DNA of 21,413 nucleotides from a virus: positions 1 through 21,413 of the IMG/VR virus record IMGVR_UViG_3300032087_004248; one strand, given 5' to 3'. Under the pieces are notes generated by a model. The model was not told the DNA's origin. It worked only from the letters and a program-made list of their open reading frames with translations, and made no database searches. This document shows, piece after piece, positions 1 through 6,479 of the stretch; position 1 is the first letter of the stretch, and every line of letters starts with the position of its first letter. A program made the translations under genes and the position numbers.

Positions 1-2
1 CG

Positions 3-161
3 ACTTTTGATAAAGACTTAATGAAAAGAAGATTAACATATAAAGGCAATAAGGTTTACATTAAACACTTAACCAGCAAATATGCTTTAGTTAGCTATAA
101 TAATACTGGGAGCAAGAAGTTTAAAGTAGATACTAAAGACTTGGCCAATATAGATGCTTAG
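3..161 (+). CDS. Partial small protein of unknown function (5' end outside window)
   Basis: An open frame enters from the left edge and ends at TAG 159-161. An internal ATG at 21 would give a 46-residue basic protein (starts MKRRLTYKGN, ends DLANIDA). Its stop overlaps the ATG of the next ORF at 154 by 8 nt, the tight packing of a phage operon. I recognise no family. Residues such as YKGNKVYIKHLTSKYALVSY look like a small beta-rich domain, but that is only an impression. It lies on the plus strand, opposite to nearly everything else here, in a segment that may not belong to the T4-like genome. Confidence 0.45.
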   Translation, partial: TFDKDLMKRRLTYKGNKVYIKHLTSKYALVSYNNTGSKKFKVDTKDLANIDA

Positions 162-408
162 TAAACAGCAAATAAAAGAGCTAAAACAACAGCATGGAAG
201 TAAGGCTGTTAATGTATTTATGCGCTTTGAAAAGGCACGTTTAAAATACAAATACTTACCAACTAATTTTTTACTAAGCGTTATTAATAACAGTGAACCT
301 TTGCCAGTTAATAAAAATATTACAAGACGAATTAAAAGAACGAACAAAAGGCAAATTCAAAAGCAGTTGGTTAATAGCTCAATTGCAAGTTATAGAAGAA
401 AGCAATAG
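154..408 (+). CDS. Small unknown protein, probably frameshifted
   Basis: This 84-residue frame starts at ATG 154 and overlaps the previous stop. Its first ~50 residues (MLSKQQIKELKQQHG to NNSEPLPVNK) look like protein. The rest is an improbable K/R/Q-rich tail. From about 313 the neighbouring frame, open to TGA 467-469, reads far better (ILQDELKERTKGKF, then SSWLIAQLQVIEESNRELP, ending EYEHKHNK). Skipping one A in the A5 run at 313-317 joins the two halves into one ~104-residue protein ending just inside the methyltransferase gene. I therefore read this as one gene with a 1-base insertion, either real or a homopolymer error. Family unknown. Confidence 0.45.
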   Translation: MLSKQQIKELKQQHGSKAVNVFMRFEKARLKYKYLPTNFLLSVINNSEPLPVNKNITRRIKRTNKRQIQKQLVNSSIASYRRKQ

Positions 409-469
409 AGAACTACCTAAATGGGTTAAAGACTTAATTAAGGAATATGAGCATAAACATAACAAATGA
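293..469 (+). CDS. C-terminal part of the frameshifted small gene (58 codons)
   Basis: The frame is open from 278 and could start at GTG 293, but no ribosome-binding site is visible, so an independent start is unlikely. Its product has a normal composition (QVIEESNRELPKWVKDLIKEY), unlike the overlapping tail of the ORF at 154. It overlaps the methyltransferase start at 447 by 23 nt, consistent with a packed operon. The best reading is the continuation of the ORF at 154 after a +1 shift in the A run at 313-317. Two truly overlapping genes are the alternative. Confidence 0.4.
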   Translation: MNLCQLIKILQDELKERTKGKFKSSWLIAQLQVIEESNRELPKWVKDLIKEYEHKHNK

Positions 470-710
470 AGATAATATGGAGCTGATGAAAAGGTATAAA
501 GATAATTACTTTGATTTGGCTATTGTAGACCCACCATATGGGATTGGCGATAAATTTAAAGGTGGTAAAACAGGCAAAATGAACTTTAATGAAGTAGTCA
601 ATAAGGGGTGGGATATAAAGCCACCAACAAAAGAATATTTTAAAGAATTATTTAGAATAAGTAAAAATCAAATAATATGGGGTGGCAATTATTTTTTTGA
701 TAATTTATAG
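447..710 (+). CDS. DNA adenine/cytosine-N4 methyltransferase, N-terminal fragment
   Basis: The 87 residues carry the catalytic motif IV DPPYGIG at about 28-34, typical of N6-adenine or N4-cytosine DNA methyltransferases of the beta type, in the usual phage context (DLAIVDPPYGIG, then IIWGGNYF). Such enzymes normally run past 200 residues, with a Trp/Arg/Lys-rich stretch soon after the NYF segment and a SAM-binding FxGxG motif near the C-terminus. Here the frame stops at TAG right after NYFFDNL, and none of the three plus frames downstream restores the expected sequence. The gene is cut off just before the tail-to-tail meeting with the minus-strand radical SAM gene. This suggests a junction between two genomes rather than a natural stop. 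Confidence 0.7.
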   Translation: MSINITNEDNMELMKRYKDNYFDLAIVDPPYGIGDKFKGGKTGKMNFNEVVNKGWDIKPPTKEYFKELFRISKNQIIWGGNYFFDNL

Positions 711-731
711 AGTTAAGATATTCTTTCAATT
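703..731. other. Probable left junction: plus-strand foreign segment meets T4-like core
   Basis: The methyltransferase reading frame loses similarity to its family at about 705-710. The stop of a complete minus-strand gene lies at 731-733, leaving about 20 bases between the two. Strand, gene type and operon direction all change here. No terminator lies between the converging genes, which is unusual for a real tail-to-tail boundary. I infer a recombination point or assembly join. Confidence 0.5.
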
Positions 732-1774
732 CATACATTACGAACACTCCATTTATAATATTCTATGAGATGAGTTAAAGTATCCATGAACTTTATATCA
801 TCTTTACGTGGTTCTATTTCTTTCATACCTTTTAGTGCATCATCAATTGATGACCTCCATGTATTACCTAGAATGTGACGTTCACTACCTTCTCGATCTA
901 AAAATGCCGCCTCACTATAATAATACAAATCACCGTTTGGATCAAGATATATTTTAGTTTGTGGTGATTGTTTTTTATCTAAATGTAAATAATCACATTT
1001 AATTAATTTACTTTTTCTTCCTCTTAGTAAATCATACATCGCATATCCATAATGAACTTTGACACCACGTTGTTTTGCTAATATATCAAATTCATTTAGA
1101 ATATCTTGAAACTTATTTCGATCATTTATTTCATACTGAAATGAAAAATCTTCTCTTAAACTTAATTCGTCTATACCACCAATGTCATCTATGTAATCTA
1201 AAATTTTTGCTATCTTTTCAACATTTTGTGGTAATACAACATAATTAAGTTTTACTTTTCTGTCTAATAATTTTAAATTGTTTTTAACTACCTGATAACC
1301 TTTTTTATTTCTAGATACTGAATTATACTCCTCTTCATCAATTCCATATAAAGATATTCTCAAAGTATCTAAATTTGCAACATAAGGATTCTTTTTTATG
1401 TAATTTTGTGTTAACATAAATCCATTTGTTATCATTCTTGATTTCATACCAACGTCATACAAGTCTTTACATATCTGATTCAAATATGGACTTGTCATGG
1501 GTTCAAGACCACCACCAATGTTTATTTGTCCTCTTCCTTTGTTTTGATATATGACATCTCTATAAACTTCATAATGTTTATCTTGTTTTTCAAATTTTGC
1601 ATCATAGTTTCGACCACAAAAAGTGCATTTGTACATGCAAGATATACCAGGTACAAAAACTATTGTGTGTGGATAGTGATATTCACCTTTTATGGCTGCG
1701 TCCATGTGTGATCCAAACTCTTTAATGGACTGTATTTGTTCCGTTGAAAAATTCTTTAACAAACTTCGCTCCAT
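731..1774 (-). CDS. Radical SAM protein
   Basis: This 347-residue protein has the radical SAM cluster motif CxxxCxxC at C46, C50 and C53 (SCMYKCTFCG), a Gly-rich SAM-binding strand (INIGGGLEP, ~95-103) and the barrel pattern that follows (MITNGFML, LRISLYGID, KLNYVVLPQN). These mark a [4Fe-4S]/SAM enzyme that generates a 5'-deoxyadenosyl radical. The substrate cannot be read. The C-terminal third (KIYLDPNGDLYYYSEAAF, then HILGN) resembles the tail of SPASM/twitch-type proteins but lacks extra cysteine clusters. The start overlaps the glycosyltransferase gene by 53 nt, so translational coupling is likely. A start at M24 would remove the overlap. It is the last gene of accessory block B, abutting the suspected left junction. 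Confidence 0.85.
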   Translation of the reverse strand: MERSLLKNFSTEQIQSIKEFGSHMDAAIKGEYHYPHTIVFVPGISCMYKCTFCGRNYDAKFEKQDKHYEVYRDVIYQNKGRGQINIGGGLEPMTSPYLNQICKDLYDVGMKSRMITNGFMLTQNYIKKNPYVANLDTLRISLYGIDEEEYNSVSRNKKGYQVVKNNLKLLDRKVKLNYVVLPQNVEKIAKILDYIDDIGGIDELSLREDFSFQYEINDRNKFQDILNEFDILAKQRGVKVHYGYAMYDLLRGRKSKLIKCDYLHLDKKQSPQTKIYLDPNGDLYYYSEAAFLDREGSERHILGNTWRSSIDDALKGMKEIEPRKDDIKFMDTLTHLIEYYKWSVRNV

Positions 1775-2765
1775 TCATATCAAAAGTGGTGGGTTTACAG
1801 TGAACAACTTTATAAATTGAATCTGTCAAAGAGTCAACTGTGACATCATCAATTGATATTACTTTCCCACCACCGAGTTGTTCATATCTTTTTGCTCTAT
1901 AATTTTCTTCTTTATCAATTACTACACCATTACTATCATATACATCATTTGATGTTAAGTCATTTGGGATCATAATCGCAGGTGTTTTTGTGATATTTAT
2001 ATCTAAAAATGACATCGCACCAAATTGACTTATCGATAATTCATGAGATGCAAGTAAAACTCTGTAACCATTTGTGTCTGGTCTTGATACAATATTTACA
2101 TTTTCTTTTTGTAATCTATCTAATAATTTATTTGGTGTTTTATCACCAACGATAAATGTCCAATCTCCACCAATTCTTTTCCTTACATCTAATGCCACAT
2201 TGTAATATTTTTCTATATGTGGATACCAATCACCACCAGAAACTAAATATCCATTTCTATGAGTATTATATTGAAATGGTTTAGTGACATATGAAGAACT
2301 AATTATTGGAACATCTATAATTTGATTATGTAAAAATTCTTTTGGATCAATAAAATTATTATCAGTATGAAAAATTATGCCGTCATAATATTCATTTAGT
2401 ATGTCACTATGAAACCAATTTTCACTTGGTCTAATCCATGGTATATCTCTCTCTAAAGAATATATCTTTTTGTTTTTTGCATGATCTAAGATATCCATGA
2501 TACCTTTGTGTCTTCTTAAATTTTTATTGAAATGTGAATGCCAACCATATCTTCCAAAAGGAAAACCCTCAGTAACAATCACGTCTGGGTTATACTCAAC
2601 ATATTTTACAAACAAGTCATTATGCCACTTATCAAAAAACTCAGTGTCGTGACCTAGAACAGGTTTTGTAATAATTAAATTTTCATTGATATGATCACAA
2701 AATGATTTTACTCTATTGATATGACCATACCCAGTATTACTCTGAACTAAAAATAATGTCTTCAT
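1722..2765 (-). CDS. GT-B-like glycosyltransferase
   Basis: The protein has about 347 residues from ATG 2765 (an upstream TTG at 2771 is less likely). The N-terminus KTLFLVQSNTGYGHINR fits the first beta strand and GxGH loop of GT-B glycosyltransferases (MurG/PseG/COG4671-like). A second nucleotide-sugar-binding half follows: SGGDWYPHI, then WTFIVGDKTPNKLL, and a late ELSISQFGAMSFLDI to PAIMIPND segment matching the donor-binding alpha/beta/alpha region. Donor and acceptor are unknown. It overlaps the DegT-like gene by 29 nt and the radical SAM gene downstream. This suggests that an amino-sugar-type product of the upstream enzyme, or a protein or LPS acceptor, is its substrate (inference). 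Confidence 0.65.
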   Translation of the reverse strand: MKTLFLVQSNTGYGHINRVKSFCDHINENLIITKPVLGHDTEFFDKWHNDLFVKYVEYNPDVIVTEGFPFGRYGWHSHFNKNLRRHKGIMDILDHAKNKKIYSLERDIPWIRPSENWFHSDILNEYYDGIIFHTDNNFIDPKEFLHNQIIDVPIISSSYVTKPFQYNTHRNGYLVSGGDWYPHIEKYYNVALDVRKRIGGDWTFIVGDKTPNKLLDRLQKENVNIVSRPDTNGYRVLLASHELSISQFGAMSFLDINITKTPAIMIPNDLTSNDVYDSNGVVIDKEENYRAKRYEQLGGGKVISIDDVTVDSLTDSIYKVVHCKPTTFDMNGAKFVKEFFNGTNTVH

Positions 2766-3360
2766 TACCAAATACCGTAGAGTATTGATTAACTGGTGTA
2801 TACCAATCCCAATTTTTCTCTATAGGTTTTTTATCTTTCACTTTCTCAAAATTTTGTAATCCTAAATTTGCTTTATCAGATGTCATGTAATAATGATAAC
2901 CCATGCCACACTTTTGTTTATTATATGGTGTATCACTTCTATTTCTACCATCATAAACTAATCTGATTAAGTCTTCATATTTATCTTTGTCATCCAATAA
3001 AATTATTCCACCTCTATCAGTCGATAAATGTTTACGTTTAAAAAAACTAAGACACATTAAAGTACCAGGTATGTATCCGTTTTTTTTCCAATAAACAGCT
3101 GCGTCTATAACTTGATCAGTTAGATAATGATAACCTTTCCACTTCTCATCAGTGAATGTAAACTGCCAACCATTTTTCATTAGCATGTAAGGAACTGAAA
3201 CGTAAGTATGCACAGGCACTTTAATATTTGCATAGTCTGTAATTCTGATAGAAAGTTCTAATGCATTCGTGCAACAATCCGTGGCAACTGCATATGGAGC
3301 ACCAAAAAAATCTGCTATTGTTTTTTCAAACTTATCTACTGATTCATATTCTTTGTTCAT
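2737..3360 (-). CDS. Minimal DegT/DnrJ/EryC1-type PLP aminotransferase-like protein
   Basis: This 207-residue protein follows the family's landmarks: the phosphate-cup segment AVATDCCTNALELS (25-38), the strand VPVHTYVSVPYMLMKNGWQF (equivalent to the pyTfvAT..ail..G region), DAA at 86-88, and SFFKRKHLSTDRGG (105-118) in which K110 aligns with the PLP-binding lysine. Normal sugar aminotransferases have about 370 residues. Here the linker before the DAA motif is nearly gone and the C-terminal domain is tiny. The start overlaps the gp44 stop (ATGA, 3357-3360). It occupies the place where T4 has gp62, the clamp-loader small subunit, and no gp62-like protein is in the window. Whether it is an active transaminase is uncertain. 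Confidence 0.7.
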   Translation of the reverse strand: MNKEYESVDKFEKTIADFFGAPYAVATDCCTNALELSIRITDYANIKVPVHTYVSVPYMLMKNGWQFTFTDEKWKGYHYLTDQVIDAAVYWKKNGYIPGTLMCLSFFKRKHLSTDRGGIILLDDKDKYEDLIRLVYDGRNRSDTPYNKQKCGMGYHYYMTSDKANLGLQNFEKVKDKKPIEKNWDWYTPVNQYSTVFGNEDIIFSSE

Positions 3361-4292
3361 TTGAACTTTACCTGTGACATCAACTCAGTCATACATGCCA
3401 AAAGATTTATTTCTTGATCTGCAACAAAGGCAGACTTGTACTGATAATCACCAAGTATTACCACCGCATGTGGGATAGTAGAGTGGTCGATAGTATCATA
3501 GAGAGAATCATAGATCGTTCTAAAAATCCTATTGGCATCATTATCAAGATTATTAACAATCCACTTACGAACATTTGTAAACTCCTTCTTTTTAACAAAA
3601 CTCATTAGTTCTTTTATGTTTTCATTACTAATATTAATTAATATACCTGCATCTATTTGACCAGACGCAGAATATCTTTGTAATTCATTTAAAACTCTTC
3701 GCCAATCGGGAAAATGAGCAGTGATTAATTCTGCAACAGCAGGTGGATTGAATTGTATCTTTTCATCCTTCAGAATATCAAGAACTCTTTTGTAAAATTT
3801 ATCTGCAAGTTTTACTCTTTCACCATTTCTAATTGTAAAATCTATATTAGAACATCTTGATTGTAAAGGATCAATCAATCTATTTTTGTAATTACATGTG
3901 AGAATAAAACCACAGTTCTTGTGAAACTCTTCCATGAAACCACGAAGAGCAGGTTGTGTTGATTGTGGATTTAGATAATCTGCCTCATCTAATATGATAT
4001 ATTTTCTTCCACCCTCTAATGAAACAGTTGATGCAAAGTTTTTTATCTTAGTTCTAAGAACATCAATACCAGATTCCTCTGATCCGTTTATCATCATCCA
4101 AGTAGAACCAATCTGTTCAACCATTGCTTTTGCAATTGTTGTTTTGCCAGTTCCAGCAGAACCAGATAAAATTAAATTAGGAATATGTTTGTCTTTGACA
4201 AACTCTTGAAATGTATCCTTTAGTTTTTTAGGTAAGATACAATCTTTTACAGTTTTTGGTCGATACTTCTCAACCCACAGAAACGTATCCAT
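3357..4292 (-). CDS. gp44: Sliding-clamp loader large subunit (AAA+)
   Basis: This 311-residue AAA+ ATPase (T4 gp44 has 319) loads the gp45 clamp on DNA. Visible motifs are WVEKYRP (6-12, RFC box II type), Walker A GSAGTGKTT (44-52), Walker B IILDEAD (99-105), sensor 1 TCNYKNR (132-138) and the SRC arginine-finger motif (145-147), then the C-terminal collar domain. It follows gp45 with a 3-nt gap and overlaps the DegT-like gene by 4 nt. In T4 it works as a 4:1 complex with gp62, which is not found next to it here. Confidence 0.96.
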   Translation of the reverse strand: MDTFLWVEKYRPKTVKDCILPKKLKDTFQEFVKDKHIPNLILSGSAGTGKTTIAKAMVEQIGSTWMMINGSEESGIDVLRTKIKNFASTVSLEGGRKYIILDEADYLNPQSTQPALRGFMEEFHKNCGFILTCNYKNRLIDPLQSRCSNIDFTIRNGERVKLADKFYKRVLDILKDEKIQFNPPAVAELITAHFPDWRRVLNELQRYSASGQIDAGILINISNENIKELMSFVKKKEFTNVRKWIVNNLDNDANRIFRTIYDSLYDTIDHSTIPHAVVILGDYQYKSAFVADQEINLLACMTELMSQVKFK

Positions 4293-4295
4293 AAC

Positions 4296-4973
4296 TTAAA
4301 CCTCATAAGTTGATTCAGGTTCAAGTGCAATCCAATATTCTACGTTATCTGTTTTTGATTTGAAATGACTTATATTTTTTGATGAGATAGACACATCATA
4401 TGAACCAGGTAATAGTTTTAAGTTTTCTACTTTGAAAAAGAACTGAAACTTAGCACCTTGTGAAGATTGATTTACTTCTAATGAAAAGTTATTTGCAGTA
4501 TCATTTTTCTTATCTTTGACAGTAAGAAAACTACCTTCATCATTCTTTTCAAAAACTAAATCAGGTGCTTGTATTACAGATGCAGCCTTTTTTAGTTGAT
4601 TTAAATCATCACTTGTTAGTTCAAATGTGACATCAACTGATGGCATCGTAATCATTTTACTTGGTGTTGTAATTACCGAAGGATCAGAGTAAAAGTATTT
4701 TAACTTTTGACCTTTACTATTCTCTTCTTTAATTGTTAGATGTTGATCATCAAAATCTATAATAGGTTGTTTGAACAAACTTGTAGATGATAAAAATTCA
4801 TTCAAATCATATATTGCTATTTGTTTAGGAAATGTCTCTTCAACATTTACTTTTGCCACAATGTTTTTCATCGCAGACATTGTTGTTATTGTACTACCTT
4901 CTTTAATCATTAAGTTCTGATTAATTGTTGCGAAGTTTTTTAGTACATTCAAAGTTCCACTATTTAGTTTCAT
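4296..4973 (-). CDS. gp45: DNA polymerase sliding clamp
   Basis: At 225 residues it is close to T4 gp45 (228). It starts MKLNSGTLNVLKNFATIN, the gp45 N-terminal helix pattern, and continues with alternating beta strands typical of the clamp fold (VTFELTSDDLNQLKKAASV at the second-domain start). The trimeric ring tethers the polymerase. In T4 it also activates late transcription with gp33 and gp55, relevant here because gp55 and late-promoter octamers are present. Its start overlaps the DUF3310 gene by 14 nt and gp44 follows 3 nt after the stop, preserving the T4 45-44 pair. Confidence 0.94.
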   Translation of the reverse strand: MKLNSGTLNVLKNFATINQNLMIKEGSTITTMSAMKNIVAKVNVEETFPKQIAIYDLNEFLSSTSLFKQPIIDFDDQHLTIKEENSKGQKLKYFYSDPSVITTPSKMITMPSVDVTFELTSDDLNQLKKAASVIQAPDLVFEKNDEGSFLTVKDKKNDTANNFSLEVNQSSQGAKFQFFFKVENLKLLPGSYDVSISSKNISHFKSKTDNVEYWIALEPESTYEV

Positions 4974-5274
4974 TATTTAACTCCATATCAAGATTGTATA
5001 GTGCAATCATACCATAATGCAAGATTTTAAGCAAGTCATTTCTGTTCTTACCATTTTTCTTTCCAAACCTCTGAGCGTATTTCATAATATTACCAATACA
5101 AAACCCCTCACCATGCCCACTGTCTAAAATAAATTGTGTTGATTGAAACTTATTTTTTGAATAGTGTTGTTTGTAAGTATTTAAAATGTAATCTTGCAAT
5201 TCCTTTAAATACTTGTCTTCATTGTAAGTATATACTTTTTTATCTACAATATCTTTATACGTAAACTCACTCAT
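4960..5274 (-). CDS. DUF3310-type small phage protein
   Basis: This 104-residue protein has the core GEGFCIGNIMKYAQRFGKKN (56-75) followed by NDLLKILHYGMIAL. This matches the DUF3310 signature (F.xGN..KY..R.GkK...DL.KA..Y), also found in the C-terminal part of T7 gp1.7, a nucleotide kinase. The kinase-specific part is not evident, so the biochemical role is open. Overlaps of 8 nt with the preceding gene and 14 nt with gp45 put it in the clamp/clamp-loader operon. Confidence 0.75.
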   Translation of the reverse strand: MSEFTYKDIVDKKVYTYNEDKYLKELQDYILNTYKQHYSKNKFQSTQFILDSGHGEGFCIGNIMKYAQRFGKKNGKNRNDLLKILHYGMIALYNLDMELNNETK

Positions 5275-5884
5275 TATCTTGTGCGATATACTTTCCGTTT
5301 ACTTCCATGTAATCTTTTACATTGTCTTCAATTATTTTAACATAACTTGGATATACAAGTAGTATGCCTCTTTCACTTTTTACTTTTTCAAAAGTATCAG
5401 GTCTTAATGGATGATCATCATACTTGTCACCCCACTGAAATACTGTTTCACCCTTATCATCAAAAGTCATTCTCATTTGAAATACTGAACCATCTGTGAT
5501 TGTTATATCTTGCAGTGGTGTATTATTTTCGTATAAATTAAAATCAATAATTGGTATTGCATCATGTTGATAATTATGTTTGATAAATGATTTAGCAATT
5601 GTATGTAATACATTTCCTAAATTTGTTTTGATATCCTCATTGCCAGGTTGAAACATGACACCTCTATTTTCCCATATCTCATTAACGATAGGTTCAGGTA
5701 TTTCTACACGCATGAAGTGAGCGGCAATCTTATTTCTTTGTGCTATTTTTAAACCTGCATTAGTATCATCATGTTCTTTATTTGTTTCTGAAATTTTTGT
5801 AAGTTTGTTAGATTCTTCTTCGTTTAAAGTTGCTTGACCACCGTCCTTTAAACCACCAGGTTGTAAATCAAATACTTTTGCCAT
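5267..5884 (-). CDS. Unknown phage protein at head of the gp45-gp44 operon
   Basis: This 205-residue soluble protein belongs to no family I can name. The first 60 residues are polar and probably disordered (FDLQPGGLKDGGQ, then LNEEESNKLTKISETN). A folded part follows (HFMRVEIPEPIVNEIWENRG, DITITDGSVFQMRM, GILLVYPSYVKIIEDNV). The segment GILLVYPSYV weakly recalls the last strand of phage 2OG-Fe(II) oxygenases (GxLvxFPSxLxH), but the metal-binding histidines are absent, so I do not make that call. The start is firm: AAGGAG at 5892-5897 lies 7 nt before ATG 5884. A promoter-like sequence overlaps the upstream terminator. Confidence 0.8.
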   Translation of the reverse strand: MAKVFDLQPGGLKDGGQATLNEEESNKLTKISETNKEHDDTNAGLKIAQRNKIAAHFMRVEIPEPIVNEIWENRGVMFQPGNEDIKTNLGNVLHTIAKSFIKHNYQHDAIPIIDFNLYENNTPLQDITITDGSVFQMRMTFDDKGETVFQWGDKYDDHPLRPDTFEKVKSERGILLVYPSYVKIIEDNVKDYMEVNGKYIAQDNE

Positions 5885-5903
5885 AATAAATCTCCTTGTA
5901 GAT

Positions 5904-5933
5904 AATATAAACTAAAAAGGGGGTTATTGTCAA
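5904..5933 (-). promoter_or_regulatory. Sigma70-like promoter of the gp45-gp44 operon
   Basis: The minus strand shows TTGACA (5933-5928), an 18-nt spacer and TATATT (5909-5904). A good ribosome-binding site (AAGGAG, 5897-5892) and ATG 5884 follow. The -35 box sits in the loop and descending arm of the terminator hairpin after hsp20. Confidence 0.55.
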
Positions 5934-5941
5934 CCCCCTTT
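5914..5941 (-). terminator. Rho-independent terminator after hsp20
   Basis: On the minus strand, AAAGGGGGTT pairs with AACCCCCTTT (arms 5941-5932 and 5925-5916) around a 6-nt loop, and the 3' arm runs into TTTTT before AG. It lies 11 nt past the hsp20 stop. A terminator is the natural reading, with a promoter -35 box embedded in it. Confidence 0.8.
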
Positions 5942-5951
5942 ATTAAAAAAA

Positions 5952-6374
5952 CTATTTAATCTCAATAGTCTTAGGTTTTTTACCCTCAGGCAATATCTTT
6001 TCTAATTCAATAGTCAAGAGTCCGTCTTTAAGTTCGGCACCATTTACTACCACATCATCTGCGATTGTAAATGATCTCTTGAAGTATCTCTTAGATATAC
6101 CTTTGTGGATAAATTTGTCTTCTTCCTCTTTGGTTTCTTTTTTGCTTTCGATTGTGAGAGTATTATCTGCATAATCGACTTGAATGTCGTCTTTACTAAA
6201 TCCAGCAACAGCCAACTCCACATTGTATTTGTAGTCATCTACTTTTACAATATCGTATGGTGGATATGAATTACTGAAAGTGTTTGATGTTGAAAGAGTT
6301 TCGAAAGTGTCAAATACTTCATCGAAACCAATTGTGAAAGGCCTAAGCCTATTAAAGAATGTTATGTCATTCAT
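5952..6374 (-). CDS. hsp20: Small heat-shock protein Hsp20 (IbpA-like)
   Basis: This 140-residue alpha-crystallin-domain holdase binds unfolded proteins. Seen are the domain start YPPYDIVKVDDYKYNVELAV with AGFSKDDI, the signature FIHKGISKRYFKRSFTI, the GLLTIELEK strand and the C-terminal I-x-I motif (KTIEIK). The ATG at 6374 is chosen because AAAAAGGAG lies 6 nt upstream. A TTG at 6395 in the same frame would place that ribosome-binding site inside the gene. Hsp20 is common in T4-like cyanophages. It has its own transcription unit: early and late promoter upstream, terminator downstream. Confidence 0.95.
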   Translation of the reverse strand: MNDITFFNRLRPFTIGFDEVFDTFETLSTSNTFSNSYPPYDIVKVDDYKYNVELAVAGFSKDDIQVDYADNTLTIESKKETKEEEDKFIHKGISKRYFKRSFTIADDVVVNGAELKDGLLTIELEKILPEGKKPKTIEIK

Positions 6375-6403
6375 AGTTTTCTCCTTTTTAAGCAAGTTAA
6401 TTT

Positions 6404-6424
6404 GAACACCCTTTCGGCATGTTC
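6404..6424 (-). promoter_or_regulatory. 5'-terminal hairpin of the hsp20 mRNA
   Basis: The minus-strand RNA GAACAUGCCGAAAGGGUGUUC folds with GAACA pairing UGUUC and a CC-GAAA-GG cap with one bulged base (GNRA tetraloop). It lies about where transcripts from the overlapping early/late promoter should begin, and 30 nt before the start codon. Likely roles are mRNA 5'-end protection or a structural leader. It does not cover the ribosome-binding site. Confidence 0.45.
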
Positions 6425-6428
6425 CGTA

Positions 6429-6460
6429 TATTTATATGGGAATTAACTTTCAAAAGTCAA
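6429..6460 (-). promoter_or_regulatory. Overlapping early and T4 late promoter of hsp20
   Basis: The minus strand has TTGACT (6460-6455), an 18-nt spacer and TATAAA (6436-6431). The same TATAAA is the first six bases of TATAAATA (6436-6429), the exact T4 late-promoter octamer read by gp55-RNA polymerase. The distance to the hsp20 ATG is 55 nt. So one -10 region can serve host sigma70 early and gp55 late (inference from motif identity and the presence of gp55 in the window). Confidence 0.65.
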
Positions 6461-6479
6461 CCCCCATACAAAACTTTTT

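Noticed and set aside
1526-1711. Plus-strand ORFs opposite the radical SAM, carbamoyltransferase, gp46 and uvsW genes
   Set aside because: The minus-strand proteins carry clear catalytic motifs. The opposite frames have no motifs or ribosome-binding sites and arise from the AT-rich composition.
1994-2001. Exact TATAAATA on the minus strand inside the glycosyltransferase gene
   Set aside because: It encodes DINI in the protein and lies 220 nt from the next start. In DNA this AT-rich such an octamer is expected by chance, and no upstream leader or spacing supports it.
5267-5884. Calling the unknown protein a 2OG-Fe(II) oxygenase from its GILLVYPSYV segment
   Set aside because: The HxD...H metal-binding residues of that family are not seen around the segment, and the rest of the protein does not fit.
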